Below the pieces are notes generated by a model. The model was not told the origin of the DNA. It saw only the letters and a list, made by a program, of their open reading frames with translations, and did no database searches. This document shows positions 8,542 to 16,534 of a stretch of 40,967 nt of DNA, piece by piece (position 1 is the first letter of the stretch; every line of letters begins with the position of its first letter). Made by a program: the position numbers and the translations under genes. The stretch is from Synergistaceae bacterium (GTDB taxonomy: Bacteria > Synergistota > Synergistia > Synergistales > Aminobacteriaceae): positions 1 to 40,967 of the forward strand of contig JAFSUD010000001.1 of NCBI GenBank assembly GCA_017445405.1. The letters are read 5' to 3'.

Positions 8542-9225
8542 ATGTCTAAGATAGCAGTAGCAGTATTCAACCGTAAGGGCGGAGTAGGCAAGACAACTAT
8601 AGCCGTCATACTTGCGCAGATAGCCTTAATCCGTCATAACCGGGTCTTAGCAATAGACCTTGACCCGTCAGAGAACTTCACAAGTGCATTCGGTTTCCTG
8701 AAGAACACGAGCTTCGGCAATTACTTCAGGACAAAGAAGACTCTAGAGGACAGTGATGCAGACTGCCCTGAAGACTGGATAGTTATTGACTGTCCCCCCA
8801 GCCTCGACGACACCACCAAGCACGCAATAGACTTTGCTGACATCACAATAATTCCTGTGAGGCCTGACTACTTCTCTCTGTCTCCGGTGGCAATGATTAC
8901 CGCTATGGCAGAAAAGCACTACAACAAATCGCGCTCGCAGCTTCCGTTAGTGAAAGTAGGCTTTGACACGTCATCAATGGCGAAAGTAGCGAACCAGATA
9001 ATCAATGACGGCGGCTATCCTGTGGCCGAAGAATTTGCGCTGCACAAGAGCATACCCTACAACATATCTTCCGGACGTATATGGTCAATGGGATTAACAG
9101 CGCGTTCACGCCAGCCTTACGAGAGCCTTTACAGGAAGATAACGAAGGCAATAGACCGTCTTTCAGAAGGCGAAGATGATATACATGCAGTGTGGGCCTC
9201 AGATGAAGAAGAAGGTGAATACTAG
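8542..9225 (+). CDS. ParA/MinD-family ATPase
   Basis: A 227-residue P-loop ATPase with a deviant Walker A (KGGVGKTT, residues 12-19, signature lysine K12), a Walker A' region (DLDPSENFTSAFG) and a Walker B (DWIVIDCPPS). Such ATPases form ATP-dependent dimers that position DNA or protein cargo. There is no parB or parS nearby. Instead the next gene, four bases downstream, encodes an acidic protein that is the obvious candidate partner or cargo adaptor. The length and lack of an N-terminal helix-turn-helix fit the short ParA group, such as those positioning chemosensory arrays, flagella or other machines. An AGGAGA SD precedes the ATG. It could belong to the chromosome-partition group but synteny argues against it. 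Confidence 0.85.
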   Translation: MSKIAVAVFNRKGGVGKTTIAVILAQIALIRHNRVLAIDLDPSENFTSAFGFLKNTSFGNYFRTKKTLEDSDADCPEDWIVIDCPPSLDDTTKHAIDFADITIIPVRPDYFSLSPVAMITAMAEKHYNKSRSQLPLVKVGFDTSSMAKVANQIINDGGYPVAEEFALHKSIPYNISSGRIWSMGLTARSRQPYESLYRKITKAIDRLSEGEDDIHAVWASDEEEGEY

Positions 9226-9228
9226 ACC

Positions 9229-10470
9229 ATGCGCATAGATAAAGCACTGGAGAACATCCGCGCAGTGATGGAGAGCCAGGAAATAGAGTGGCTGAACAAT
9301 AACGGCTATGACCCTGTGCCCCACAAGCCCGAACCCAGAAGGCCTTCTGCACCGAAGAAAGCATTATCCGGACATTTTGCGGCTAACCGTTTTCTAGGGA
9401 CAGCACCGACAGAGCCGCTGGAGCTTGAAGAACCTGAAGAGACCGCAGCTCCCGAAGAGGCCGTAGAGTTCACGAAGCCAGAAGAGGCCGGAGAGTTTAC
9501 GGAACATGAAGAGTCTGACGCAGTGATTCAGACTCCCGCTCCCGAGCCTGCAGAACCAGAAGCTGACACTGAGCCTGAAATAATCGAGGTCATCAAGCAG
9601 AAGGACAACCGCCATTCGTGGCTGTACAACGAGGTAGTGAAAGCGATACGTGATGCCTCAGGCGACGGCAAAAACACGAAGGTAATCGCAATCTTTGTCC
9701 CTGTGATTCAGAACGGCAAAGAGTTCGAAGACCTGCCCGTCAGTGAGAGCATAGAGCTGCCGCCTGTTGATGAAGAGGCCGTGAAGATTGAGGTGCTGCC
9801 GGGACTCGAGGAAGAGCCGCCCCTGCCTCCGGAGGCACAGCAGGAGTCAGCAGAAGAGCCTGAAACTGAGCCAGCAGAGAATGTAGAGGACTTGCTGCCC
9901 GAGTCTGTGAGCGAACCCGACGCAGAACTCGCACAGGCATTCATAGACATTGAGGCCAAGCTCGAGGAAGAGAGCGAAAACGACTCTCCCGAAGAATCAG
10001 AAGCTCCCGCAGGTGAAGAACTCCCAGCCCCCGAGCAGGAGACGTTCCCGGAGAGTGAGGAGACTCCCGAGCCTGAAGAACTCCCGGCGAGCGAGGAAGT
10101 CCCGGAGTCCGAGCCTGAAGAAGAGCCGGAGATAGAGGGACTGCCGGATTTCGGGGCTGACTCTGAGCTTGAAGAAGTGCCGCTGACGGAGATTATTCCG
10201 ACGGACGATTCTGAATCAGCAGATGACGCAGCAATGGAGGAATCCGCCGAGTTCCCGGATGCCGCTGCTGACGTTGAAGTATCCGCCGAGTTCCCGGATG
10301 CCGCTGCTGACGTTGAAGTATCCGCCGGGTTCCCGGAGATTACTGCAGACGTTGAGGAGTCGCCTGATGAGTTCAGTGCAGGTGAGGCTATGGAGTTCAC
10401 GGAGATTCCCCTGCCGGACGAGCTTGACGATGAAGAAGTACTTGACGAGATTGACGAAAACAAAAACTAG
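9229..10470 (+). CDS. Acidic Glu/Pro-rich protein paired with the ParA-like ATPase (unknown function)
   Basis: I do not recognise a family. The 413 residues fall into four parts: a short basic/amphipathic N-terminus (1-60, with an RPSAPKK segment); a first acidic region; a small apparently folded island near residues 120-175 (HSWLYNEVVKAIRDAS, then KVIAIFVPVIQNGKEF); and a long low-complexity tail dominated by E, P, A and D. Near the end are three 13-residue tandem repeats (10243-10359). GAAGGTGA inside the parA 3' end serves as SD, and the genes are 3 bases apart, so they are co-expressed. The layout (a small domain plus a long acidic tail, next to a ParA) fits an adaptor or scaffold. That is inference. 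The large serine-rich frame on the other strand is a shadow of the GAA-rich codons. Confidence 0.75.
   Translation: MRIDKALENIRAVMESQEIEWLNNNGYDPVPHKPEPRRPSAPKKALSGHFAANRFLGTAPTEPLELEEPEETAAPEEAVEFTKPEEAGEFTEHEESDAVIQTPAPEPAEPEADTEPEIIEVIKQKDNRHSWLYNEVVKAIRDASGDGKNTKVIAIFVPVIQNGKEFEDLPVSESIELPPVDEEAVKIEVLPGLEEEPPLPPEAQQESAEEPETEPAENVEDLLPESVSEPDAELAQAFIDIEAKLEEESENDSPEESEAPAGEELPAPEQETFPESEETPEPEELPASEEVPESEPEEEPEIEGLPDFGADSELEEVPLTEIIPTDDSESADDAAMEESAEFPDAAADVEVSAEFPDAAADVEVSAGFPEITADVEESPDEFSAGEAMEFTEIPLPDELDDEEVLDEIDENKN
10243..10359 (+). repeat. 39-base tandem repeat, three units
   Basis: Units are 10243-10281, 10282-10320 and 10321-10359. The first two are identical and encode SAEFPDAAADVEV. 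The third has diverged at several bases (SAGFPEITADVEE). Confidence 0.92.
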
Positions 10471-11234
10471 AAGACTGACTCCTCTGTATGACTGGCTTGT
10501 GCAGAGGAGTATATTTTTATCCATTCATCCGCAGACAAATCTTCTGCCCGCTTTTCACCTATGCCTTCAGGAAGTGCCCACCCTTTGAGGTTGTTAGCAA
10601 GCGTCTTCCTTCTGTGCGCAAATCCGAGATGCAGCATCCTGCTCCACAGCGCAGAACCCGCAAGCTCAAAGTTGCGCGAAATCTCTATCTCAACGATCGC
10701 CGAGTAAACTTTAGGTGCCGGCCTGAAGCACTGAGGCGGAACACTCCGCACTGCCTTAGCCTTCCCTACAGCCTCAATGCATACTCCCAAAGGATAGCGC
10801 GCCCTCGTGTCAGCAGGAGCAGTTATTCTCTCCGCAGCCTCTTTCTGAAGCATGAGCAGCATGTACCTCAAGCCCTTATCAGCAAACTTGATGAGTTCCC
10901 AAATTAACGGCGTAGTAATCTTGTAGGGAATGTTGGCAATAACTTTGCCGGGGAACGGAGCAAGCGACGAGTAATCATACTTCACAGCATCCCCCCAGTG
11001 AAGACTCAGCCTCCCGTCGTGTATCTCCTCAAGCTCGGGACGGAGTCTCTCGTCCAGCTCGACGCAGTGCAGGCACTTCACCTTTTCCGCAAGAATCGCT
11101 CTCGTGAGTACGCCGTGTCCCGGCCCAATCTCGAGCACGCAGTCATTCTCCGTGAGTCCCGCCTGAGCAATCATGACTCCGAGAATGTTTCTGTCAACTA
11201 GGAAGTTCTGCCCGTAACGCTTCAGTGCCTTCAT
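10467..11234 (-). CDS. rsmA: 16S rRNA dimethyladenosine transferase
   Basis: RsmA (KsgA) dimethylates two adjacent adenines in the 3' hairpin of 16S rRNA during 30S assembly. The 255-residue protein shows the conserved N-terminus (KRYGQNFLVDRN), SAM motif I VLEIGPGHG (33-41), the acidic residue after strand 2 (VELDERL) and catalytic motif IV NIPY (101-104), then the C-terminal helical domain. Its stop codon shares the palindrome CTAG with the stop of the convergent gene. The start at 11234 is preceded by a strong GGAGGG. Two truncated heads of the same gene stand immediately upstream (see 11231-11580). The original operon start was probably 11580, overlapping the upstream GGDEF-like gene in ATGA fashion. 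Confidence 0.93.
   Translation of the reverse strand: MKALKRYGQNFLVDRNILGVMIAQAGLTENDCVLEIGPGHGVLTRAILAEKVKCLHCVELDERLRPELEEIHDGRLSLHWGDAVKYDYSSLAPFPGKVIANIPYKITTPLIWELIKFADKGLRYMLLMLQKEAAERITAPADTRARYPLGVCIEAVGKAKAVRSVPPQCFRPAPKVYSAIVEIEISRNFELAGSALWSRMLHLGFAHRRKTLANNLKGWALPEGIGEKRAEDLSADEWIKIYSSAQASHTEESVF
10478..10519 (+). terminator. Intrinsic terminator embedded in the rsmA 3' coding end
   Basis: ACTCCTCTG (10478-10486) pairs perfectly with CAGAGGAGT (10502-10510), followed by ATATTTTTA. It ends the forward parA transcript yet lies wholly inside the last codons of the convergent rsmA. On the reverse strand the same hairpin is followed, after about 11 bases, by a T-rich stretch, so it may act weakly in both directions. 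Confidence 0.8.
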
Positions 11235-11407
11235 ACTCTGCCCTCCATCAGCACACTATGTCCCGGACTAGGCCGCGAGCCTGCGAGCACGTCGCAAGAC
11301 ACCTCGAGCACGCAGTCATTCTCCGTGAGTCCCGCCTGAGCAATCATGACCCCGAGAATGTTTCTGTCAACTAGGAAGTTCTGGCCGTAACGCTTCAGTG
11401 CCTTCAT
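11231..11407 (-). pseudogene. Truncated rsmA head, middle copy
   Basis: A 58-codon frame. The first 34-35 codons repeat the rsmA N-terminus almost exactly (through VLE, just before the SAM motif). It then switches to an unrelated 23-residue tail containing SRPSPGHSVLMEGRV and ends in a TGA that overlaps the ATG of the full rsmA. The tail may be the C-terminus of another gene that once preceded rsmA, since it ends exactly at an ATGA junction. The GGAGGG just before the next ATG lies in this tail. Confidence 0.8.
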
Positions 11408-11580
11408 ACTCTGCCCTCCATCAGCACACTATGTCCCGGACTAGGCCGCGAGCCTGCGAGCACGTCGCAAGACATCTCGAGCACGCAGTCATTCTCCGTG
11501 AGTCCCGCCTGAGCAATCATGACCCCGAGAATGTTTCTGTCAACGAGGAAATTCTGCCCGTAACGTTTGAGTGCCTTCAT
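11404..11580 (-). pseudogene. Truncated rsmA head, first (operon-proximal) copy
   Basis: Same 58-codon architecture as the middle copy, but with several synonymous differences in the rsmA part (for example the codons around NFLVD). Its ATG overlaps the stop of the GGDEF-like gene (bases TCAT, 11577-11580). It has only a weak SD (ACAGGAC). It cannot make a methyltransferase, as it stops before the SAM-binding glycines. Confidence 0.8.
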
Positions 11581-12821
11581 GTCCTGTCGGCTAATGCGGT
11601 CTTGTTGCCGCCATCAATCTTGGCATGAATCATCGCGTCATATGCTGCTCCGATGAACTCGCTCACTCCGGAATACCCCCCGTCCGCAAAGTCAGCTATT
11701 CCCGCACTCAGCATAAGCCCCGAACGTTCCCGGATCTCGTTCGCCATCACGACAGAGACCGCTCCGGTGCAGTGCGCAAGAATCATGAACTCTCCTCTGT
11801 TCCACACAGCAGCAGCACTCTTAGCCCTGCCCTCCAGAAAGTCCTTCATGTTCTTCACAAAGCTGCGTATCACCTTTTCGCCGGCAGACCACCCGAGCCT
11901 CTCCGTAATCTGCCCCAAGTTGTCGAGGCTGAGGCATATAAGGCTTAAGCTCCTTGCGTTCCTGACCGCTGCACCGAGTTCACGCAAAATTATGTGCTCA
12001 ATGCCCCGCCTGTTGAGAATCCCTGTTGTAGAGTCGAACGTGAGGAGTCTTCGTAACTGCTCCTGCGTCCTCTGCGAGTCGGTGATGTCCTCGAACGTCA
12101 GCATCACAGATTCTTTCCCCGCCCACTCAATGGTGCTCGCATGAAGCCTGACTCTCCGGAAATTCTCGCTCACCGCTTCAGGAATCTTGTTGTGGTTCGC
12201 GTCGAGGTAAACGCTCTCCGCCGTGAACTCGTAGAAATTCTCGTGCCTGCCTGTGTCCGACATGAGGCACTCCGCACAGCCTGAACGCGCCGTGATTATG
12301 TGCATGAGTTCAGAGTGTACGGAGGGTTCGACGATCTCCGCGATGTTGCTGCCGGTCGGGTCGAGGCCGAGAGCAGAAGTGAGGAACTTGTTTGCAGCCA
12401 AGATTACGCCGTGAGAGTCAGCGACGCACGCCCTGAAGGGTACGGAGTTCAGGATGTCCGGGTTAGTCTGAATCACGGGAGCTTTCGTGCGGGACTCCGA
12501 CACGAGACGGATAACGACTCCGGAGACTCCCCTGTCGTCGAGCCTCAGCGGAGAGGCCGTGAACTCCCACGAGTCATTGCCGTGCGTTATCTCCATAGCG
12601 TTCGGGTTGCCTAGACACGCAGCAGTCAAGGACTCGTGAATGTCCCTGTCAAGCTCAGTGATTAACGGGGGATAATTTCCGCCCTCCTCGCACTTGTGGC
12701 CGAATAATCTTGCAGCAACAGCCTTGTAGCCGTGAGTCGCGTAGATTAACCTTCCCTTGATGTTGATGACGCAGCAGAGGAGTCCCGGGCAGCTGTCCAA
12801 GACTCCGCTCCAGATACTCAT
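11577..12821 (-). CDS. PAS-domain protein with degenerate GGDEF domain
   Basis: A 414-residue cytoplasmic protein. Residues 1-110 and about 120-250 look like two PAS/sensor domains, the second ending in the linker FEDITDSQRTQEQLRRLL. Residues about 250-410 align with a diguanylate cyclase fold (LTFDSTTGILNRRGIE; LICLSLDNLGQITERLGWSAGEKVI). The catalytic loop, however, reads WNRGEFMIL where GGDEF is expected, and the N/DxxG segment is altered. It is therefore probably not a c-di-GMP synthase and may serve as a sensor or binding protein. It lies 6 bases after galE and overlaps the first rsmA head, within a five-gene reverse operon. Confidence 0.8.
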   Translation of the reverse strand: MSIWSGVLDSCPGLLCCVINIKGRLIYATHGYKAVAARLFGHKCEEGGNYPPLITELDRDIHESLTAACLGNPNAMEITHGNDSWEFTASPLRLDDRGVSGVVIRLVSESRTKAPVIQTNPDILNSVPFRACVADSHGVILAANKFLTSALGLDPTGSNIAEIVEPSVHSELMHIITARSGCAECLMSDTGRHENFYEFTAESVYLDANHNKIPEAVSENFRRVRLHASTIEWAGKESVMLTFEDITDSQRTQEQLRRLLTFDSTTGILNRRGIEHIILRELGAAVRNARSLSLICLSLDNLGQITERLGWSAGEKVIRSFVKNMKDFLEGRAKSAAAVWNRGEFMILAHCTGAVSVVMANEIRERSGLMLSAGIADFADGGYSGVSEFIGAAYDAMIHAKIDGGNKTALADRT

Positions 12822-12827
12822 AACGCG

Positions 12828-13817
12828 TTAGTCGCCGTAGCCGTGAGGATGCGAGCTGTGCCACTTCCACGCAGTCGCGATAATGTCCTCCATCTTCACG
12901 ATCTCGGGCTTCCAGTGAAGTATCTCTTGTGCCTTCGTGCTGTCCGCAACAAGGCGTGCAGGATCGCCGGGCCTTCTCGTGCCTATTACTGCAGGTATCG
13001 GGTGGCCGGTTACTGTCCGTGCTGCGTTAATCATCTCCATCACAGAATAGCCGTCTCCGCTCCCTAAGTTGAAGATGTTGCTCTCTCCGCCGTTGCGTAA
13101 ATACCCGAGCGCAAGAAGGTGTGCCCTCGCCAAGTCCTCAACGTGGATGTAGTCGCGTATGCATGTGCCGTCCTTCGTGGGGTAATCGTCGCCGTAGATC
13201 GTGATGTGCTCGCGTTTTCCGAGCGGGACTTGAAGAATGAGGGGGATTAAGTGAGTCTCGACCTTGTGATCCTCGCCGATAGTTCCGTCGCTCCAGGCAC
13301 CGGCAACATTGAAATAACGCAGTGAGACATAGCGTATATCATGAATGCGCGATACCCAGTTCATCATTTTCTCCATGATGCGCTTGCTCTCGCCGTAGGG
13401 GTTAGTGGGGATTGTGGGGTCTGTCTCAAGAATCGGGACTCGCTTGGGTTCGCCGTAAGTTGCTGCGGTTGACGAGAAGATGATTCTCTTTACGCTGTGC
13501 TTATGCATGACCTCGAGAAGGCTTATCATTCCGCCCACGTTGTTGTTGAAGTACTTCAATGGAAGCTCCATGCTCTCGCCCACGAGGGAGTATGCGCAGA
13601 AGTGTACGACGGACTCTATATCGTTCTCAGCAAATACCTTGTCGAGTGCCTGAGAGTCCCTGATGTCGACCTTGTAGAACTTCACGTCTTCGGGAACTGA
13701 TGCCCTGTGTCCTGTCTCGAGGCTGTCAGCAACGATTACCTTTTCGCCGTGCTGAACGAAAGCTCTTACATTGTGCGAGCCTACATAGCCCGCTCCTCCG
13801 CAAATCAATACTGCCAT
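12828..13817 (-). CDS. galE: UDP-glucose 4-epimerase
   Basis: Interconverts UDP-glucose and UDP-galactose, feeding LPS or exopolysaccharide synthesis. The 329 residues form an extended SDR. They show the NAD-binding GGAGYVG (7-13), the serine/threonine region FSSTAATYG (114-122), the catalytic pair Y141-x3-K145 in NPYGESK, and the GalE-specific RYFNVAGA and RRPGDPA segments. An AAGGAGGT lies just before the ATG. It sits between a secreted protein gene (26 bases upstream) and the PAS-GGDEF-like gene (6 bases downstream). Confidence 0.93.
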   Translation of the reverse strand: MAVLICGGAGYVGSHNVRAFVQHGEKVIVADSLETGHRASVPEDVKFYKVDIRDSQALDKVFAENDIESVVHFCAYSLVGESMELPLKYFNNNVGGMISLLEVMHKHSVKRIIFSSTAATYGEPKRVPILETDPTIPTNPYGESKRIMEKMMNWVSRIHDIRYVSLRYFNVAGAWSDGTIGEDHKVETHLIPLILQVPLGKREHITIYGDDYPTKDGTCIRDYIHVEDLARAHLLALGYLRNGGESNIFNLGSGDGYSVMEMINAARTVTGHPIPAVIGTRRPGDPARLVADSTKAQEILHWKPEIVKMEDIIATAWKWHSSHPHGYGD

Positions 13818-13843
13818 GAATTAATGACCTCCTTAATTGTTAA

Positions 13844-14545
13844 TTAGTTCCTGCGCCTGTTAGGTATGGGGCTGAATATTACATCCTTACCTAACTCAAT
13901 ATCCATGTCAAAGCTGCTCTTCTTTGTGCCTATATGCATTTCTTGGGGCTTCTGAGGGGGAGCAGGCTTCACATCATCGTAGCCGTTATCGTGAACTCCT
14001 GCGGGCCTGTGAAGTTCCGGAGCATTCTTCACGCCGAGACCGCGCATAATCTCTCCCGCTGCCGCTTCAGTGAACACCGGCTGGCACATCCACCACGACG
14101 AGCCGTCAGCACTCAGGAACACCAAGCCCGAGTCCTGCCCCGAGCCTCTTGCTGCCCTGAGAGTGAGTCCCGAGACCTTCAGCCACGCGTAATCTCCTCC
14201 GAGCCACGCATAGCCCTCCGGCGAGTCCATGATGCCCAATGCCTGAGCGTTTTTCCGCAGGAATTTCCGGGCACTCGAGTACTTGCCGACGCTGACTCCA
14301 GCCCACACAGCATTCTTGACGCGTGAGAGCTGCACCTGATTCTGCCAGTTGTCGGGAATGTTCACGAAGTAATGCCGCAGCTGGTTGATGTGGGGGTTAG
14401 CGTTGTCGTTGAGGTTCACTGCGCAAACAAGGGAATACAGGCCTCCGATGATTCTGTGAATCTCAATATCCTGCTCAACGTCTGCATGAGCACAGGCTGA
14501 CGAGCACATAACTGCAACAATGACCGACACAAGAATTTTCCGCAT
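13844..14545 (-). CDS. Secreted protein of unknown function
   Basis: No family recognised. The 233 residues begin with a clear signal peptide (MRKILVSVIVAVMCSSACAHA, cleavage after AHA at about residue 21), so the product is exported to the periplasm or outside. The mature part holds a helical N-terminal half and a segment rich in aromatic and glycine residues (YAWLGGDYAWLKVSG; ADGSSWWMCQP). It ends in a proline- and lysine-rich tail (VKPAPPQKPQEMHIGTKKS). It is encoded between the membrane glycosyltransferase gene (21 bases upstream) and galE, suggesting a role in the envelope polysaccharide pathway. That link rests on position only. Confidence 0.75.
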   Translation of the reverse strand: MRKILVSVIVAVMCSSACAHADVEQDIEIHRIIGGLYSLVCAVNLNDNANPHINQLRHYFVNIPDNWQNQVQLSRVKNAVWAGVSVGKYSSARKFLRKNAQALGIMDSPEGYAWLGGDYAWLKVSGLTLRAARGSGQDSGLVFLSADGSSWWMCQPVFTEAAAGEIMRGLGVKNAPELHRPAGVHDNGYDDVKPAPPQKPQEMHIGTKKSSFDMDIELGKDVIFSPIPNRRRN

Positions 14546-14566
14546 AATCTATTAACTTCTCCTTCT

Positions 14567-16147
14567 CTATTGATTACTCAGCAATAGTATTCCTTCTGAT
14601 TCCAGAATGTGAGTGATGTTCTGAGGCAGCGGGGTATCAGGGTGCATATCGTTATCCATGATGAGGAACACTCTTTCTTTGCCCTGCCACAGACTGCCGA
14701 TTAATGAGTACTCAGCCGCAAAATTCTTCTCCTGAAGCCCGGGCGTGAGTTCCGCCTCTATGATGTATGAGTTCCTGTACGTGTAGAAGTACACCGACGG
14801 ATGATTTACTCCGTACTGAATCACTGTGTTGCTGCCCTCGACGAGTCCGCCGAGTCTCCTGCCGATGTCCCTCACCGAGTACATGTCCGCAGTGAGGTTG
14901 AAGACTCCCGCTAAGGGCATCAGACATAACAGCGCAGCTCCGGGAACGTTGCGCACCCATTTAGCTATCTGCTTTGTTCGTGTGTAATACCAGCTCCCGA
15001 AGATGAACAGCCCCGCAATGATTCCCCAAGGGATGAGAGACAGCAGGGAGGCTTTCACTACAGGCAGGATATTCATTGTGAAGGGAAGCACCATGTAGAG
15101 CACCGGCACGAGCAGCAGCACGGTAATCATGACGGACATTCTGACGGAGTAGAGCTTTTTGGCAGAGAGCCACTCGCCGAGCCTAAGGCCTAAGAGAGCA
15201 GAGAGAGCAGGAAGGCATGACGCGACCGAGAGCAGATCTCCCGATGCCAGAGCTGCGAATGCGAACACTCCCGCCCAGACGAGCAGGAAGAACTCCGGAG
15301 ATTTCTTGGCCGGAAGGTCTCTCGGGACAACCTCGAAGACTGCCCTGATCAGGAATCCCGCCCACGGGACAAAGCACATGAACACGAACACCGAAGCTCC
15401 TGCGATGCCTCCGAAGGTGTAGACGTGATTCATGCACCTCAGGAAATGCACAAGCTCAGGGTTGGCAATTATCAGCGCGACGAGGTAGAACCCTGCAATG
15501 ATGACGGTGATAATGATTCCTGCGGGCCACGTGAAGAAATTGCGCATCATGTCCCAGTCTTCAGAGAGGACGGAATAGATGATTACTGCCATGTACGGGA
15601 GGAAGAGTCCTGAAGCCCCGTGAGCCATGAAGGCGAGAGAAGAGGCCAAGTGCGCGGGGATGAGCCAGCGTAAATTTTCGCGCGAACGTACTGCGCCCGC
15701 CATAGTTATAGCTGTCAGGCATGAGTATATTGCGTGCGATGAAGCGATCTGCGAGACGACGAAACAGCCTGTCATTGATGCGCAGACTGATGCAGCGAGC
15801 CATGAACTCCGGCGGAATTCAGACTTTGCAGCTTTAGCGGAAGCCCAAGCCATCCCGAGTCCTGAGAGAGCAGACCAGAATCTCACGGCGAACTCGCTCC
15901 AGCCGAAGAGCTTTAAGGCAACAGCAGACAGCCACCAAGTGAGCATAGTTTTGCCTGTCAATAAAGCATTGCCTATTCTTGGGACGAAGTAATTTCCTGA
16001 GGCTGACATGTGAATACTTGCAGAAGCATTTATGCCTTCAACGGGATCAATGAGTCCGTGATCTCCTATGCCTCTGAAGTACAGGTAGAACAGTAACGCG
16101 CCGAAGAGAAATGCAGGTTTGCGCAATAAACTATTGAGCCTTAACAT
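14567..16147 (-). CDS. ArnT/PMT-like membrane glycosyltransferase (GT83/GT39 type)
   Basis: A 526-residue polytopic protein with about 11-12 hydrophobic segments in the first 430 residues and a soluble C-terminal part of about 90. The N-terminal periplasmic loop DHGLIDPVEGINASASIHM matches the place of the catalytic acidic motif in ArnT (DPDEARYAEIA), with V in place of the middle D. Relatives move a sugar from an undecaprenyl or dolichyl carrier onto lipid A or proteins on the outer face of the inner membrane. It is the first gene of the reverse operon with the secreted protein, galE, the PAS protein and rsmA. The intergenic region with the divergent grx gene (16148-16255) is AT-rich around 16205-16225 and probably holds both promoters. 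Confidence 0.8.
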   Translation of the reverse strand: MLRLNSLLRKPAFLFGALLFYLYFRGIGDHGLIDPVEGINASASIHMSASGNYFVPRIGNALLTGKTMLTWWLSAVALKLFGWSEFAVRFWSALSGLGMAWASAKAAKSEFRRSSWLAASVCASMTGCFVVSQIASSHAIYSCLTAITMAGAVRSRENLRWLIPAHLASSLAFMAHGASGLFLPYMAVIIYSVLSEDWDMMRNFFTWPAGIIITVIIAGFYLVALIIANPELVHFLRCMNHVYTFGGIAGASVFVFMCFVPWAGFLIRAVFEVVPRDLPAKKSPEFFLLVWAGVFAFAALASGDLLSVASCLPALSALLGLRLGEWLSAKKLYSVRMSVMITVLLLVPVLYMVLPFTMNILPVVKASLLSLIPWGIIAGLFIFGSWYYTRTKQIAKWVRNVPGAALLCLMPLAGVFNLTADMYSVRDIGRRLGGLVEGSNTVIQYGVNHPSVYFYTYRNSYIIEAELTPGLQEKNFAAEYSLIGSLWQGKERVFLIMDNDMHPDTPLPQNITHILESEGILLLSNQ

Positions 16148-16255
16148 ATGAATAACCTGACCTGCACACGGCGAATATCCCTCTTTGTCTGAAAAATTTG
16201 TGATGGAGTGTATTATATACTATCTTTATGTAATCACACGAAAGGGGATACATGA

Positions 16256-16534
16256 ATGAAGAAGGTATTAGCGTTTCGTCTTGAGGGGTGTCCGTACTGC
16301 AGGCAGGCAATGAATGCGGTGAAGGAACTTGCAGCTGAGAATGAGAAGTATGCAGCAGTGGTGATTGAGTGGGTGGAGGAGAACGAGCACCCGGAGATTT
16401 CGGCCAAGTACGACTACTTCAGAGTGCCGACGATGTTTGTTGACGATGTGAAGTTGTACGAGGCTCACCCCGGCGAGAGCTACGAGGAGTGCAGGGAGAA
16501 CGTGAGGCGGGTACTTGAGGAGGCGTTGGCGTGA
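16256..16534 (+). CDS. Glutaredoxin-like thioredoxin-fold protein
   Basis: A 92-residue glutaredoxin-type disulfide reductase. It shows the redox motif CPYC (C12 and C15), the cis-proline VPT (P58), and a typical beta-alpha-beta-alpha-beta-beta-alpha length. AAAGGGG stands 8 bases before the ATG at 16256. A second ATG at 16252 is out of frame. The stop TGA at 16532-16534 overlaps a GTG that opens the chimeric duplicated tail. Cytoplasmic thiol reduction is likely, but the reductant and partner are unknown. Confidence 0.88.
   Translation: MKKVLAFRLEGCPYCRQAMNAVKELAAENEKYAAVVIEWVEENEHPEISAKYDYFRVPTMFVDDVKLYEAHPGESYEECRENVRRVLEEALA

Larger units (their letters stand above)
11131..11580 (-). repeat. 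173-base direct repeat: two full units plus a third partial
   Basis: The tract beginning TCGAGCACGCAG occurs at 11131, 11304 and 11477, and the CAT of each start codon at 11232, 11405 and 11578. Both spacings are exactly 173. Each unit holds about 103 bases of rsmA 5' coding sequence and 70 bases of non-rsmA sequence. Units differ by a handful of point changes. Confidence 0.95.

Noticed and set aside
9708..10463. 251-residue antisense open frame rich in serine and glycine
   Set aside because: Complement of the GAA/GAG/CCC-rich acidic gene. The low-complexity Ser tract is the expected mirror of Glu codons, and the forward frame has an SD, coupling and a coherent neighbour.
11131..11580. CRISPR-like array
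   Set aside because: Repeat units are 173 bases long and mostly coding sequence of rsmA. There are no short palindromic repeats with unique spacers and no cas genes.
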